13,714 nucleotides of DNA from the NCBI GenBank assembly GCA_030745285.1, contig JASLOV010000051.1:1-13714 (forward strand), read 5' to 3'. Below, piece by piece: positions 1 to 7,109 of the stretch. Position numbers and translations under genes: made by a program. Below the pieces are notes generated by a model. The model saw nothing but the letters and a program-made list of their open reading frames with translations, was not told the origin of the DNA and searched no databases. The DNA comes from Dehalococcoidia bacterium. GTDB lineage: Bacteria; Chloroflexota; Dehalococcoidia; UBA2979. The stretch's first letter is position 1. Every line of letters starts with the position of its first letter.

Positions 1-875
1 CGGAACTGCGGAACGTCGCGCCGCAGCCGGTCGATCTCGTCCATCACCAGTTCACGGCACTCCAGCAGCGCGAAGGTGATGTCCTCCGGCTTCGTGGCGT
101 CGACCATGCGCGAGATGCGCTCGGTCGCTCCCCACGGCAACAGTACGTGACCCTCGCCGATCGTCTGAAAGCAGCGGCCGGTCGCTGCCGCCGCCGGGAC
201 GTCCTGCACGCCGCCCATCGTGAACCAGAGCCAGGGGGCGACCGTCTCCGTCTCGTGCTCGCAGCCGGCCGCCGCGAAGACATCGCCATCGCCGCACGTA
301 TCGATCACGACATCCGCTATGATCGCGAAGCGGCCCGACTTCGACTGGAAGGTCGCGCCCGTCAGGCGGTCGCCGTCGACAAGCGGGTCGCAAGCCCACG
401 CGTTGTAAATCAGGCGCACGCCGGCATCCTTCAGCATCTGCTCAAAGGCGAACTTCATCTCCTCCGGGTCGTATGCCACGGAGTAGCGCACGTTGTGCGG
501 ACCATGGCCGTTGATCAGCCCCCACATCCGGCTCCGCTCGACCAGCGCCTCGTCGGCGCTGCCCCAGTCGGCCGCCGGCGGGTGCCACTCCCCGCCCCGC
601 CTCTGGATGCGGTCCACCGCCTCCTGCGCCAGCCCGCCGATCACCTGCTGGCCACGGCCATCGTCCATCGTCAGCAGCAGGATGATCAGCCCGCCCGTCG
701 CCAGGCCTCCGAGGTAGCTGTATCGCTCGACCAGTGTCACGTCGGCGCCGTTGCGAGCCGCCGCAACCGCCGCGGCGACGCCGGCCGAACCGCCGCCGAC
801 CACCAGCACCTCGGTCTCCACCGTAACCGGCGTGCGGCGCGCCCGCTCCTCCACGAACCGGGTAGCGTCAGTCAT
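1..875 (-). CDS. FAD-dependent oxidoreductase (FAD_oxidored-like), C-terminus beyond window
   Basis: Only the first 291 codons are in the window; the gene runs off the left edge still open. The protein begins MTDATRFVEE and has a Rossmann dinucleotide fold near residues 21-50: the glycine motif GGGSAG (27-32) followed by an acidic Glu (E49) that in this fold binds the ribose of FAD. Further on it has the segment DTCGDGDVFAAAG, which resembles the second FAD contact of the FAD_oxidored/fumarate-reductase-like flavoproteins. There is no signal peptide or membrane segment, so it is probably cytoplasmic. The ATG is preceded by GGAGG with a 6-nt spacer, which fixes the start. It lies 67 bp downstream of the thiolase-like gene on the same strand and is probably its operon partner. 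The substrate cannot be told; a dehydrogenase or hydroxylating role on a cyclic or acyl substrate is a guess. Confidence 0.85.
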   Translation of the reverse strand, partial: MTDATRFVEERARRTPVTVETEVLVVGGGSAGVAAAVAAARNGADVTLVERYSYLGGLATGGLIILLLTMDDGRGQQVIGGLAQEAVDRIQRRGGEWHPPAADWGSADEALVERSRMWGLINGHGPHNVRYSVAYDPEEMKFAFEQMLKDAGVRLIYNAWACDPLVDGDRLTGATFQSKSGRFAIIADVVIDTCGDGDVFAAAGCEHETETVAPWLWFTMGGVQDVPAAAATGRCFQTIGEGHVLLPWGATERISRMVDATKPEDITFALLECRELVMDEIDRLRRDVPQF

Positions 876-942
876 CGATGTCCTCCCGTGCGCCGATGTC
901 ACCGTCCGCGAAGGCAGACGATCTCGCGGCTTCGCTGAGAGG

Positions 943-2055
943 TTACCGCTGGAGGATGTGAACCAGGCAGACGCCTCCCGCGCCGATCATCTGCAACAGG
1001 CCGGTGTTCGCGCCCTCGATCTGCCGCGGGCCCGCATCACCGCGGAGCTGCAACGTCGTCTCCCAGACCTGCGCGAGGCCCGTCGGACCGAGTGGATGCC
1101 CGCGCGAGATCAGCCCGCCGTCCGTGTTGAACGGGATGCGGCCGCCCAGGGCGGTGTCGCCGTCGATCACCAGTCGCTCAGCCTCCTCCGGCTCGCAGAT
1201 GCCGAGCTCCGCGTAGTACTCCAGCTCTTCGATGCTGAACGCGTCGTGCAGCTGGACCATATCTAGGTCATCGGGCCCGACGCCGGCCTGCTCGTACGCG
1301 TCGCGGGAGGCAGTCACGGTCATCGGTGGTTCGTCCTCGTGGCGAATGCCCGCGAAGGCGGAAGCGGTGACCCGGACGGCCGGATGCCGCCCGAGCCGGG
1401 CCGCAACGGCCGGGGTGGCCACGATCGCCGCCGCGCCACCGTCGCCGGTCGGGCAGCACTCCAGCATGTGCAGCGGGTCGGCGATGACGCGAGAGGCGAG
1501 CACGTCCTCGAGCGTGAAGACGTCCTGGAACTGCGCGTACGGGTTGAGCGACCCGTGATAGTGGTTCTTCACCGCGACCTGCGCGAAGACCTTCGGGTCC
1601 GTCCCGTACTTCGCCATCCAGCGGTGGGCGCGCATGGCGAAGGTCGCCACGGGCGGTGCCGGACCGGTCGCGCGAGCGGCGAGTTGCTCGGCCCGGCTGC
1701 CACCGCCGCCACCGCCAATGCGCCCCATCTTGCCGACGCCCACCGCGATGGCGATGTCGCAGCGCTCATCGGCGATCGCGAAGTAGGCCTCGCGGAAGGC
1801 GGTCGAGCCGCTGGCGGAGGCGTTCTCCACGTTCACGACCGGGATGCCGGTCGCGCCCAGCTCCGCAGCGACACGATTGCCCGGCGTCATGCCGACGTTC
1901 ACCGCGCCGCAGTACATGTACTGGATGTCGTTCCACTCCAGCCCGGCGTCTTCCAGGGCGCTGCGGGTGGCCTCGACCCCGTGCTCAGCGTAGGGCTGGT
2001 CCGGGTACTGACCAAACCGAGTCATCCCAACACCGATGACCGCGACTTCACGCAC
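943..2055 (-). CDS. Thiolase-like protein (SCP-x/Ltp2 type), nucleophilic Cys replaced by Ser
   Basis: This 370-residue protein has the thiolase fold throughout: an N-terminal MREVAVIGVGMTRFG, HDAFS at 270-274 and GHPLGPTG at 320-326, which carry the conserved histidines of SCP-x-type thiolases. The site where thiolases carry the nucleophilic Cys (NxxCxxG) reads ENASASG, so residue 80 is Ser. Known relatives lacking this Cys, such as the steroid side-chain aldolase Ltp2, work with a DUF35 partner and cleave C-C bonds by retro-aldol chemistry. A DUF35 gene lies directly upstream and overlaps this one, which favours such a complex over true thiolase activity (inference). The reading frame is open upstream, but GTG at 2055 is chosen because AAGGAG lies 7 nt ahead and the family N-terminus starts there. 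A glycine run (residues 114-119) sits in a loop. An acyltransferase or structural role cannot be excluded. Confidence 0.88.
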   Translation of the reverse strand: MREVAVIGVGMTRFGQYPDQPYAEHGVEATRSALEDAGLEWNDIQYMYCGAVNVGMTPGNRVAAELGATGIPVVNVENASASGSTAFREAYFAIADERCDIAIAVGVGKMGRIGGGGGGSRAEQLAARATGPAPPVATFAMRAHRWMAKYGTDPKVFAQVAVKNHYHGSLNPYAQFQDVFTLEDVLASRVIADPLHMLECCPTGDGGAAAIVATPAVAARLGRHPAVRVTASAFAGIRHEDEPPMTVTASRDAYEQAGVGPDDLDMVQLHDAFSIEELEYYAELGICEPEEAERLVIDGDTALGGRIPFNTDGGLISRGHPLGPTGLAQVWETTLQLRGDAGPRQIEGANTGLLQMIGAGGVCLVHILQR

Positions 2056-2479
2056 CTGCCTGCTCCTTCCGTCGAAACGCGAATGTCGTGGCGGCCTCAA
2101 GATCGCCGGCCGCCGGGAGTACGAACGGCACCACCTCCACCGCCTCCCCGATCGACGGGATCGCGTCCTCGTCGGCATCGATGTAGCCGCGCACCACCGC
2201 ACCACCTTCGAAGCGAGCCTGGCCGACGACGGTCGGCTCGCCGTCGCCGCGGGCCGGCATCACGGTGAACGAGTAGAACTCGGCGTCCGGCCCGAGCGCG
2301 GTGTCGACGGTGTTGCGTCCGCTGCAGCTCGGGCAGGTGGCGGCGCGGGGGAAGACGCGCGTCTCGCAGTCCTCGCAGCGCGAAGCGAGCAATCGGAGCA
2401 GTTCGCTACCGCCGGCATACTCCATCCACTCCGCAATGATCAGGTCCGGCCGCTGGTCGGGGCTCACGTCCGCCTCCAT
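2048..2479 (-). CDS. DUF35 zinc-ribbon/OB-fold protein, partner of the thiolase-like protein
   Basis: This small acidic protein (143 residues from the ATG) contains a rubredoxin-like zinc ribbon with two CxxC pairs, C35/C38 and C49/C52. An OB-fold follows, from about residue 60 to 135 (FYSFTVMPAR and GQARFEGGAVVRGYI are typical strands). In known systems DUF35 proteins bind thiolase-like enzymes: the archaeal thiolase/HMG-CoA synthase complex and the steroid aldolase Ltp2-ChsH2. They present the CoA substrate to the partner. Its stop codon lies inside the start of the thiolase-like gene (8-bp overlap), so the two are probably translationally coupled and made in equal amounts. The frame is open further upstream, but that part is Ala/Arg-rich and unlike the family. 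Two starts are plausible: ATG at 2479, or GTG at 2467 with a better Shine-Dalgarno sequence. It is the first gene of the minus-strand operon. Confidence 0.88.
   Translation of the reverse strand: MEADVSPDQRPDLIIAEWMEYAGGSELLRLLASRCEDCETRVFPRAATCPSCSGRNTVDTALGPDAEFYSFTVMPARGDGEPTVVGQARFEGGAVVRGYIDADEDAIPSIGEAVEVVPFVLPAAGDLEAATTFAFRRKEQAGA
2473..2477 (-). promoter_or_regulatory. GGAGG ribosome-binding site that may move the DUF35 start to GTG 2467
   Basis: GGAGG overlaps the ATG codon at 2479 and stands 5 nt before GTG at 2467. The ATG itself has only a weaker AGGA 4 nt ahead. The GTG start would shorten the protein by 4 residues and leave both domains intact. Sequence alone does not settle which is used. 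Confidence 0.4.
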
Positions 2480-2562
2480 TCGTCCTGCGTTGGGCTGCGC
2501 GTCCGCTTCCGCCGGTCGGCCGGTCCGGGCCGAAGCGCTGGCCGAGGACCGTCGCGCGTGGA

Positions 2563-2590
2563 TTGACGCATCATGGCGCGGCACTAGTAT
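2563..2590 (+). promoter_or_regulatory. Sigma70-type promoter for the crotonase gene at 2689
   Basis: TTGACG (2563-2568) and TAGTAT (2585-2590) are separated by 16 bp; each matches the -35 or -10 consensus at five of six positions. Transcription would start near 2597, leaving a leader of about 90 nt that contains the inverted repeat at 2631-2660. It is the best promoter match in the window and lies in a divergent intergenic region. I found no equally good promoter for the opposite (DUF35) direction. Confidence 0.6.
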
Positions 2591-2630
2591 GCGGTGATCG
2601 CACAGCCAGGGGGTCTTCGCACGAGGAACC

Positions 2631-2660
2631 ACCCGGACCCGCGAGCGATCCGGTCCGGGT
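2631..2660. repeat. Perfect inverted repeat, 9-bp arms and 12-nt spacer, before the crotonase gene
   Basis: ACCCGGACC (2631-2639) and GGTCCGGGT (2652-2660) are exact reverse complements. The repeat lies 28 bp before the crotonase start and downstream of the predicted promoter, so it would form a GC-rich hairpin in the 5' leader or serve as an operator. No T-run follows, so it is not a standard terminator. The same core (CGGTCCGGG) occurs again at 2521-2529 in the same intergenic region. Confidence 0.55.
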
Positions 2661-2688
2661 CAAGGTACGCGAATGAAAGGGGCGCAGG

Positions 2689-3510
2689 GTGGGCTACGAG
2701 ATGCTGATGGTGGAAACGACGGACAACGGGGTGGTGGTCATCACCCTCAACGACCCATCGAGCCTCAACGCCATGGGCGGCGAAATGATGAGCGAACTGA
2801 ACGAGGAGCTGACCAGGATCGAAGACGACCGCGACGCTCGCGTGGTGGTGCTGACGGGCGCGGGCCGCGGCTTCAGCTCCGGGGCCAACATGAAGGCGCT
2901 CGTGCGCGACGGGGTCGAGACTGTAGCCGGGCCGCGCGAGAACGAGCACTACCGGGCGATGATCGACCCGACGGAGAGTCGTGTACCGAATGCCATGACC
3001 AGGCTCCGAACGATGGACACACCCTCCATCGCCGCCGTCAACGGGTTCGCAGTGGGAGGCGGCATGGGCCTCGCGCTTTGCTGCGACATCAGGATCGCCT
3101 CGGAAGAAGCAAGGTTCGCCTTCACGTTCACGAAGCGGGGGCTCTCTCCGTTCGAGGGGAGCACCTTCCTGCTTCCTCGCGCCATCGGTCTCAGCAGGGC
3201 GCTGGAGATGGCGTACACCGGCGACATGGTCGACGGGAAGAAAGCCGAACGCATCGGGCTGGTCAGCGAGGTGGTGCCCCACGACCAGCTGATGGAAACC
3301 ACCATGGAGCTGGCCAACCGCATCGCGCTCAGTCCCCCGATCGCGGTCGCCCTCGACAAGTACATGATGACCAGGTTCATGACCATGGACTTCGACGAGG
3401 CCATGATCTGGCAGAGGACGGCCTTCAACGCCACGGCCCAGACCGAGGACCACAAGGAGGGCCTGCGGGCGTTCGCGGAGAAGCGCACACCGCAGTTCAA
3501 AGGAACCTGA
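2689..3510 (+). CDS. Enoyl-CoA hydratase/isomerase (crotonase) family protein lacking both hydratase Glu residues
   Basis: The 273-residue length is typical of crotonases. The N-terminus MGYEMLMVET and the segment VVVITLNDPSSLNAMG match the family start. The oxyanion-hole segments are FSSGANM (62-68) and GFAVGGGMGLALCCDIR (119-135). By alignment with rat mitochondrial enoyl-CoA hydratase, the two catalytic Glu positions (144 and 164) are Gly127 and Phe147 here, so simple hydration of enoyl-CoA is unlikely. Glu156 in LSPFEG could supply an acid, as in some isomerase branches (inference). It probably acts on a CoA thioester in the cytoplasm. GTG at 2689 is chosen because AGGGG lies 6 nt ahead and the family N-terminus starts there; ATG codons at 2701 and 2707 are less likely. 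It is transcribed alone and ends 34 bp from the convergent CoA-transferase gene. Confidence 0.88.
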   Translation: MGYEMLMVETTDNGVVVITLNDPSSLNAMGGEMMSELNEELTRIEDDRDARVVVLTGAGRGFSSGANMKALVRDGVETVAGPRENEHYRAMIDPTESRVPNAMTRLRTMDTPSIAAVNGFAVGGGMGLALCCDIRIASEEARFAFTFTKRGLSPFEGSTFLLPRAIGLSRALEMAYTGDMVDGKKAERIGLVSEVVPHDQLMETTMELANRIALSPPIAVALDKYMMTRFMTMDFDEAMIWQRTAFNATAQTEDHKEGLRAFAEKRTPQFKGT

Positions 3511-3544
3511 CCGGCGCACGGAGCGCGGCGCGCGGGCCCTGCGG

Positions 3545-6004
3545 CTAGTCCAGGGCGCCGGCCGCGTCGACCTCCGCCAACCGCTCGTCGTCGTAACCGA
3601 GGATCTCGCTGAGCACGTAGTCGTTATCGCGGCCAGAGGTGGGCGCCGAACGCGCGATCCGCGCCGGGGTGCGTGACAGCCGCGACTGCGCTCCCTCGAC
3701 GGTCGTGCTGCCGTGCAGCGGGTGCTCCAGCTCGACGAAGTGACCGCGGTGCGCCAGCTGCGCATCCGCCACCATCTCCGCGCTGTGCTGTACCGCGTGC
3801 GCCGGCACGCCGCGCCGCTGTAACGCCGACTCGACCTCGTACATGTCCCGCAGCCGCGTCCACTCGCCGACGATGCCGTCGAGCTCGTCCTGGTGCCTGA
3901 GCCGCGCGTCGAGCGTCGCGAATCGCTGGTCCGAGACGAGCTCGGGGCGGCCGATCACCTCGCTCAGCGCCCCCCACTGCTCCTCGCCGTCAACGGCGAT
4001 GGCGACCCAGCGGTCATCGCCGGCTGCCGGGTAGACGCCGTGCGGCGCCATCTGTGGGTCGCGGTTGCCCAGCGGCCCCTGCACCCGGCCGTTGACCGTG
4101 AAGTCGAGCACCGCGGGGCCGAGGAAGTGCAGCGATGCCTCGACCTGCGAGCAGTCGACGTACTGTCCCTGGCCCGAGCGATCGCGGTGGTCGAGCGCCG
4201 CGAGAACCGCGACCAGCGCGAAGCGCGGCGAGAGGTAGTCCGTGTAGGCGGAGACCGATGCCGGATCGCGACCCGGCCAGCCCACGACGCTGTTGAAGCC
4301 GGCGACGGCAGCCCCTGCGGTGCCGAAACCGGCGTACATCGCCATCGGCCCGTCCTGCCCCATCAGGCAGGTGCTGAGCATGATGATCTCCGGCTTCAGC
4401 CGTCGCAGCGACTCGTAGTCGAGCCCCCAGGCGGGCATCGCCTTCGGCGAGAAGGACTCGGTGACGACATCCGCCCAGCGCACGAGGTCCTGCGCAATCG
4501 CGCGCCCCTCCGCCTTGGAGAGATCGAGCGTGATCCCGAGCTTGTTGGCGTTCAGGTTCCCGAATATCGCGGAGTTCTCCGGGCCGGGCTCGCCTCCGTG
4601 GTAGGGCCCGACCGTGCGAGTGATGTCGAGCCGCGACGTGGACTCCACCCGCACGACCGTCGCGCCGTAGTCGGCCAGCTGCCGGGTCACGGCAGGCCCC
4701 GCCATCGACCACATAAAGTCGAGCACCTTGAGGCCCTCCAGCGGCAACTCGTCCGCCGGCGGATCAGGCGCCTGATCGAGGGCCGGGCGGGAACCGCGGG
4801 GGCTCTCCCGCTCCCCTCCGCCCCAGTGCTCGCCGTTGTGCTCGCCGATCGCCGGCGCTCGCGTGCGGTACTGGATCGGCGTCTCTCCGAACTTCACGAA
4901 TGGCCCCGGGTAGCGGATCGAGCGGTCCAGTTGCGGGTGATCGAGTTCGCGCCAGTAGTCGCGGGCGGCAAGCTGGTCGCTCCCCGCCACGTCCTCCGTC
5001 GTCATCATCGGCGCGATCAGCAGACGGCGCTGGAAGGCGGTCTCCAGGAGCTCCGCCTTCGTCTTCGTGCGAACGAAATCGGCGATCACGCGCCGGACCC
5101 GCTCATGCTCTTCGGCCGGCTCTTCCCCGCTGCGCAGCAATGCCGGGTAGCCGATCCAATCCTTGTCACGCGTCGCCTCGTCGCAGAAGCCCTCCTCGTG
5201 GACCCACTCCATCAGGCGGCGGGCGAACGGCCCGAGGGAGTTGCCGAAGCCAAAGGTCACGCTCACGTGCCCGTCTCTGGCCAGCCCCGTGCCCAGGGCC
5301 GAAGGCGGCCGCCGGTCGCCGCCCTCCCGGATGCGCTGAAGCGTCTCCTCGTCGCCCACGGCCGCAGCCAGCATCGTGGACCTCGCCGCCTGAATGCCGG
5401 CCTGCTGGGCAGAGACGTCGACGTGCTGCCCTCGCCCCGACCGCCGGCGCTCACGGTGGGCGATCAGGGCGGCGCCCGCCGCTTCGGCCCCGGCATGCAG
5501 GAAGGCCTGCGGCGCGCTGATGCGCAGCGGCGCGCAGTCCTCGTCACGGGTCATCGCCAACCGGCCGGCGGCCGCGCTGACGATGAGGTCGCTGTCCGCG
5601 TAGCCCGCCTTCGGCCCGTCCTGCCCGAAGGCGCTGATCGAGACGTAGACGAGCTCCGGGTTGACGGCGGCGAGGTGCTCGTAGCCGAGACCGAGCGCCG
5701 CCATGCGCCCGGGCCGTTCCGATTCAACGAGGAAGTCCGCCGTCTCCACCAGCCGCAGCAGATCGGCACGCCCCTCATCGCTGGCGATGTCGAGCATGAC
5801 GGAGCGCGTGTCACGGCTGTAAGCCCACCAGTAGAGCGACCGTTCCGGGTCCGGCCGGTCGCCCGCGAAGGGTCCGAACCTGCGGGCCGGGTTGCCGCCA
5901 GGGGGTTCGATGGCGATCACATCGGCGCCGAGGTCCGCGAGTATCTGGCCGCAGAGCAGGCCACGCTCGTTGGCGAGGTCGAGCACGCGGTACGGACTGA
6001 GCAT
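3545..6004 (-). CDS. Tandem CaiB/BaiF family III CoA-transferase, two fused domains
   Basis: The protein has 819 residues, about twice the usual length. It holds two complete CaiB/BaiF domains: residues 1-395 (starting LSPYRVLDLANERGLLCGQ) and about 422-810 (starting LEGLKVLDFMWSMAGPAV). A Pro/Glu-rich linker joins them at about 390-421. Family III enzymes move CoA between acids through an Asp-bound intermediate, usually as interlaced dimers. The second half keeps an Asp at the expected place (D589 in SAYTDYLSP). The first half has none there (APQAFLHAG, with Q166/F168), so it may be a structural or substrate-binding half; the fusion would then mimic a heterodimer (inference). The ATG at 6004 has GAGGAG 7 nt ahead. 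It is divergent from the SDR gene and convergent with the first crotonase. It probably activates a carboxylic acid for the CoA pathway; the acid is unknown. Confidence 0.92.
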   Translation of the reverse strand: MLSPYRVLDLANERGLLCGQILADLGADVIAIEPPGGNPARRFGPFAGDRPDPERSLYWWAYSRDTRSVMLDIASDEGRADLLRLVETADFLVESERPGRMAALGLGYEHLAAVNPELVYVSISAFGQDGPKAGYADSDLIVSAAAGRLAMTRDEDCAPLRISAPQAFLHAGAEAAGAALIAHRERRRSGRGQHVDVSAQQAGIQAARSTMLAAAVGDEETLQRIREGGDRRPPSALGTGLARDGHVSVTFGFGNSLGPFARRLMEWVHEEGFCDEATRDKDWIGYPALLRSGEEPAEEHERVRRVIADFVRTKTKAELLETAFQRRLLIAPMMTTEDVAGSDQLAARDYWRELDHPQLDRSIRYPGPFVKFGETPIQYRTRAPAIGEHNGEHWGGGERESPRGSRPALDQAPDPPADELPLEGLKVLDFMWSMAGPAVTRQLADYGATVVRVESTSRLDITRTVGPYHGGEPGPENSAIFGNLNANKLGITLDLSKAEGRAIAQDLVRWADVVTESFSPKAMPAWGLDYESLRRLKPEIIMLSTCLMGQDGPMAMYAGFGTAGAAVAGFNSVVGWPGRDPASVSAYTDYLSPRFALVAVLAALDHRDRSGQGQYVDCSQVEASLHFLGPAVLDFTVNGRVQGPLGNRDPQMAPHGVYPAAGDDRWVAIAVDGEEQWGALSEVIGRPELVSDQRFATLDARLRHQDELDGIVGEWTRLRDMYEVESALQRRGVPAHAVQHSAEMVADAQLAHRGHFVELEHPLHGSTTVEGAQSRLSRTPARIARSAPTSGRDNDYVLSEILGYDDERLAEVDAAGALD

Positions 6005-6088
6005 CGTGCGACTCCTCGACGCCGCGGGCGTCGTCGCCCAGTCCCTTCGCCCGGAATCGAATCCACAATCCGTCGATTCGGCGCCGCG

Positions 6089-6097
6089 ATGCTAGCA
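6089..6097 (-). promoter_or_regulatory. Possible extended -10 element for the CoA-transferase gene
   Basis: TGC followed by TAGCAT reads toward the CoA-transferase and would start transcription near 6082, giving a leader of about 80 nt. No acceptable -35 hexamer is seen at 16-18 bp, so this rests on the extended -10 alone. A second candidate for the same direction is the TACGAT inside the left arm of the inverted repeat at 6171-6202. Confidence 0.25.
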
Positions 6098-6170
6098 CAC
6101 GGCTGCGCGCCGTCGGCCGCTCTCCGCGTCCCGGCCGGTCGTCCGGCAGCAGGTGGCGCCGGCGCGCGTC

Positions 6171-6202
6171 CGGCATCGTACCGGCGCCCTGCTACGATGC
6201 CG
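6171..6202. repeat. Perfect inverted repeat, 10-bp arms and 12-nt spacer, between CoA-transferase and SDR genes
   Basis: CGGCATCGTA (6171-6180) and TACGATGCCG (6193-6202) are exact reverse complements around a 12-nt centre. Each arm contains TACGAT reading outward, a fair -10 element. On the plus strand it is preceded by TGC (an extended -10) and would start SDR transcription near 6205. A regulator binding here could control both divergent genes. A hairpin in RNA is the alternative; there is no T-run. Confidence 0.55.
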
Positions 6203-6254
6203 CCACAAATTCGGAGACGGGACCGCAACCGGCCGCCGAGAGGAGCCCGAGAGG

Positions 6255-7055
6255 ATGACGAAGGAGCTCGAAGGCCAGGTGGCGCTCGTGACGGGCGGCA
6301 CCCTCAACATCGGGCAGGCGGCGGCGACTCGACTCGCCCAGGCCGGCGCCACGGCCGTGATCAACGGTCGGAACGAGGAGCAGGGTTTGGAGACGGTGGA
6401 CCTGATCCGGCGGGAGGCAGGGTCCGAGGCCTTCTTCGAGAACGCGGACCTGCTGGTGCCCTCGGCGGTCGAAGCGATGGTGGACCGGGTGGTGGCCAGG
6501 CATGGCCAGCTGGACATCCTGGTGGCCAGCGGCGCCGGGGCAAGCCCGGACTCCCTGCCGTTCAAGTTCTTCCACGAGATGGAGGTCGACGACTTCGATA
6601 CCTACATTCGCTCCCACTGGCTCTCGCGGGTCTACGCCATCCGGGCCGTCCTCCCGCAGATGCGACTGCAGAACGGCGGCAAGATCATCAACGTCACCAC
6701 CGACGCCGGCCGGGAGCCGACCGTCGGCGAATCGTTCATCGGCGGGGCAGCGGCCGGGCTCATGCAAATGTCGAAAGTGCTGGCCCGCGAGTTCGGCCGC
6801 TGGGGAATCCGGGTGAACAACGTCTCCGTCAGCGTGGTGCCCGACGCCCCCGTGCGCTGGCCGCGAGAGAACGCGGAGAAGGAAGGGGAGAAGGGTCCGG
6901 AGTCCGGCGTCGGTCCACGTCTCCGCTCCCGCATGATGTTCGATGTGAGCCGCTGGCAGATCGCGGATATGGTCGTTCACTTCGCCACCGGGGGCGGTGA
7001 CGCGATCACCGGCCAGACCGTCAGCGTCAACGGCGGCATCTCGTTCCCCGGCTGA
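6255..7055 (+). CDS. Short-chain dehydrogenase/reductase (SDR) family protein with degenerate active site
   Basis: The 266 residues have the length and order of a classical SDR: a nucleotide-binding TGGTLNIG at 14-21, a helix-5 segment ending in GIRVNNV (184-190) and a C-terminal ITGQTVSVNGGISFPG. Normal members use Ser, Tyr and Lys (YxxxK). Thirteen residues after the Ser position, here Thr148/Thr149, stands SFIGGAAAG, so Tyr is replaced by Phe161 and Lys by Ala165. The usual NNAG is ASGAG, and the usual PG after the RVN segment is absent. Cofactor binding probably survives, but standard alcohol/ketone chemistry is doubtful. It could be a binding or regulatory protein, or use other residues (inference). 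The start is the ATG with AGGAG about 9 nt ahead; the open frame upstream shows no family similarity. It is divergent from the CoA-transferase and convergent with the second crotonase. Confidence 0.87.
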   Translation: MTKELEGQVALVTGGTLNIGQAAATRLAQAGATAVINGRNEEQGLETVDLIRREAGSEAFFENADLLVPSAVEAMVDRVVARHGQLDILVASGAGASPDSLPFKFFHEMEVDDFDTYIRSHWLSRVYAIRAVLPQMRLQNGGKIINVTTDAGREPTVGESFIGGAAAGLMQMSKVLAREFGRWGIRVNNVSVSVVPDAPVRWPRENAEKEGEKGPESGVGPRLRSRMMFDVSRWQIADMVVHFATGGGDAITGQTVSVNGGISFPG

Positions 7056-7109
7056 GGCGACGGCTCGGGCCGGGTCGACGCAGCCGGGCTCGCGGCACCG
7101 GGCTCCGCG

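Noticed and set aside
147..938. A 263-codon open frame on the plus strand antisense to the FAD oxidoreductase
   Set aside because: The minus-strand frame has an FAD-binding glycine motif and a ribosome-binding site; this one is Arg/His-rich with no motif.
3511..3544. Possible terminator between the convergent crotonase and CoA-transferase genes
   Set aside because: GC-rich but with no clear stem and no T-run on either strand.
2584..3765. A 393-codon open frame on the minus strand antisense to the first crotonase
   Set aside because: It spans two genes and an intergenic gap without motifs; the crotonase frame is unambiguous.
6054..6079. Inverted repeat GAATCGA, 12-nt spacer, TCGATTC upstream of the CoA-transferase
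   Set aside because: Arms of only 7 bp are expected by chance about once in a gap of this size; noted because the spacer matches the two stronger repeats, but not supported on its own.
3893..7000. A 1035-codon open frame on the plus strand, antisense to the CoA-transferase and running into the SDR
   Set aside because: It is a shadow of GC-rich codon bias: its translation is Arg/Gly/Pro-rich without family motifs, whereas the CoA-transferase and the SDR in other frames have clear domains and ribosome-binding sites.
7056..7109. Possible terminator between the convergent SDR and second crotonase genes
   Set aside because: The repeated GCCGGG-like pieces are direct rather than inverted, and no T-run follows.
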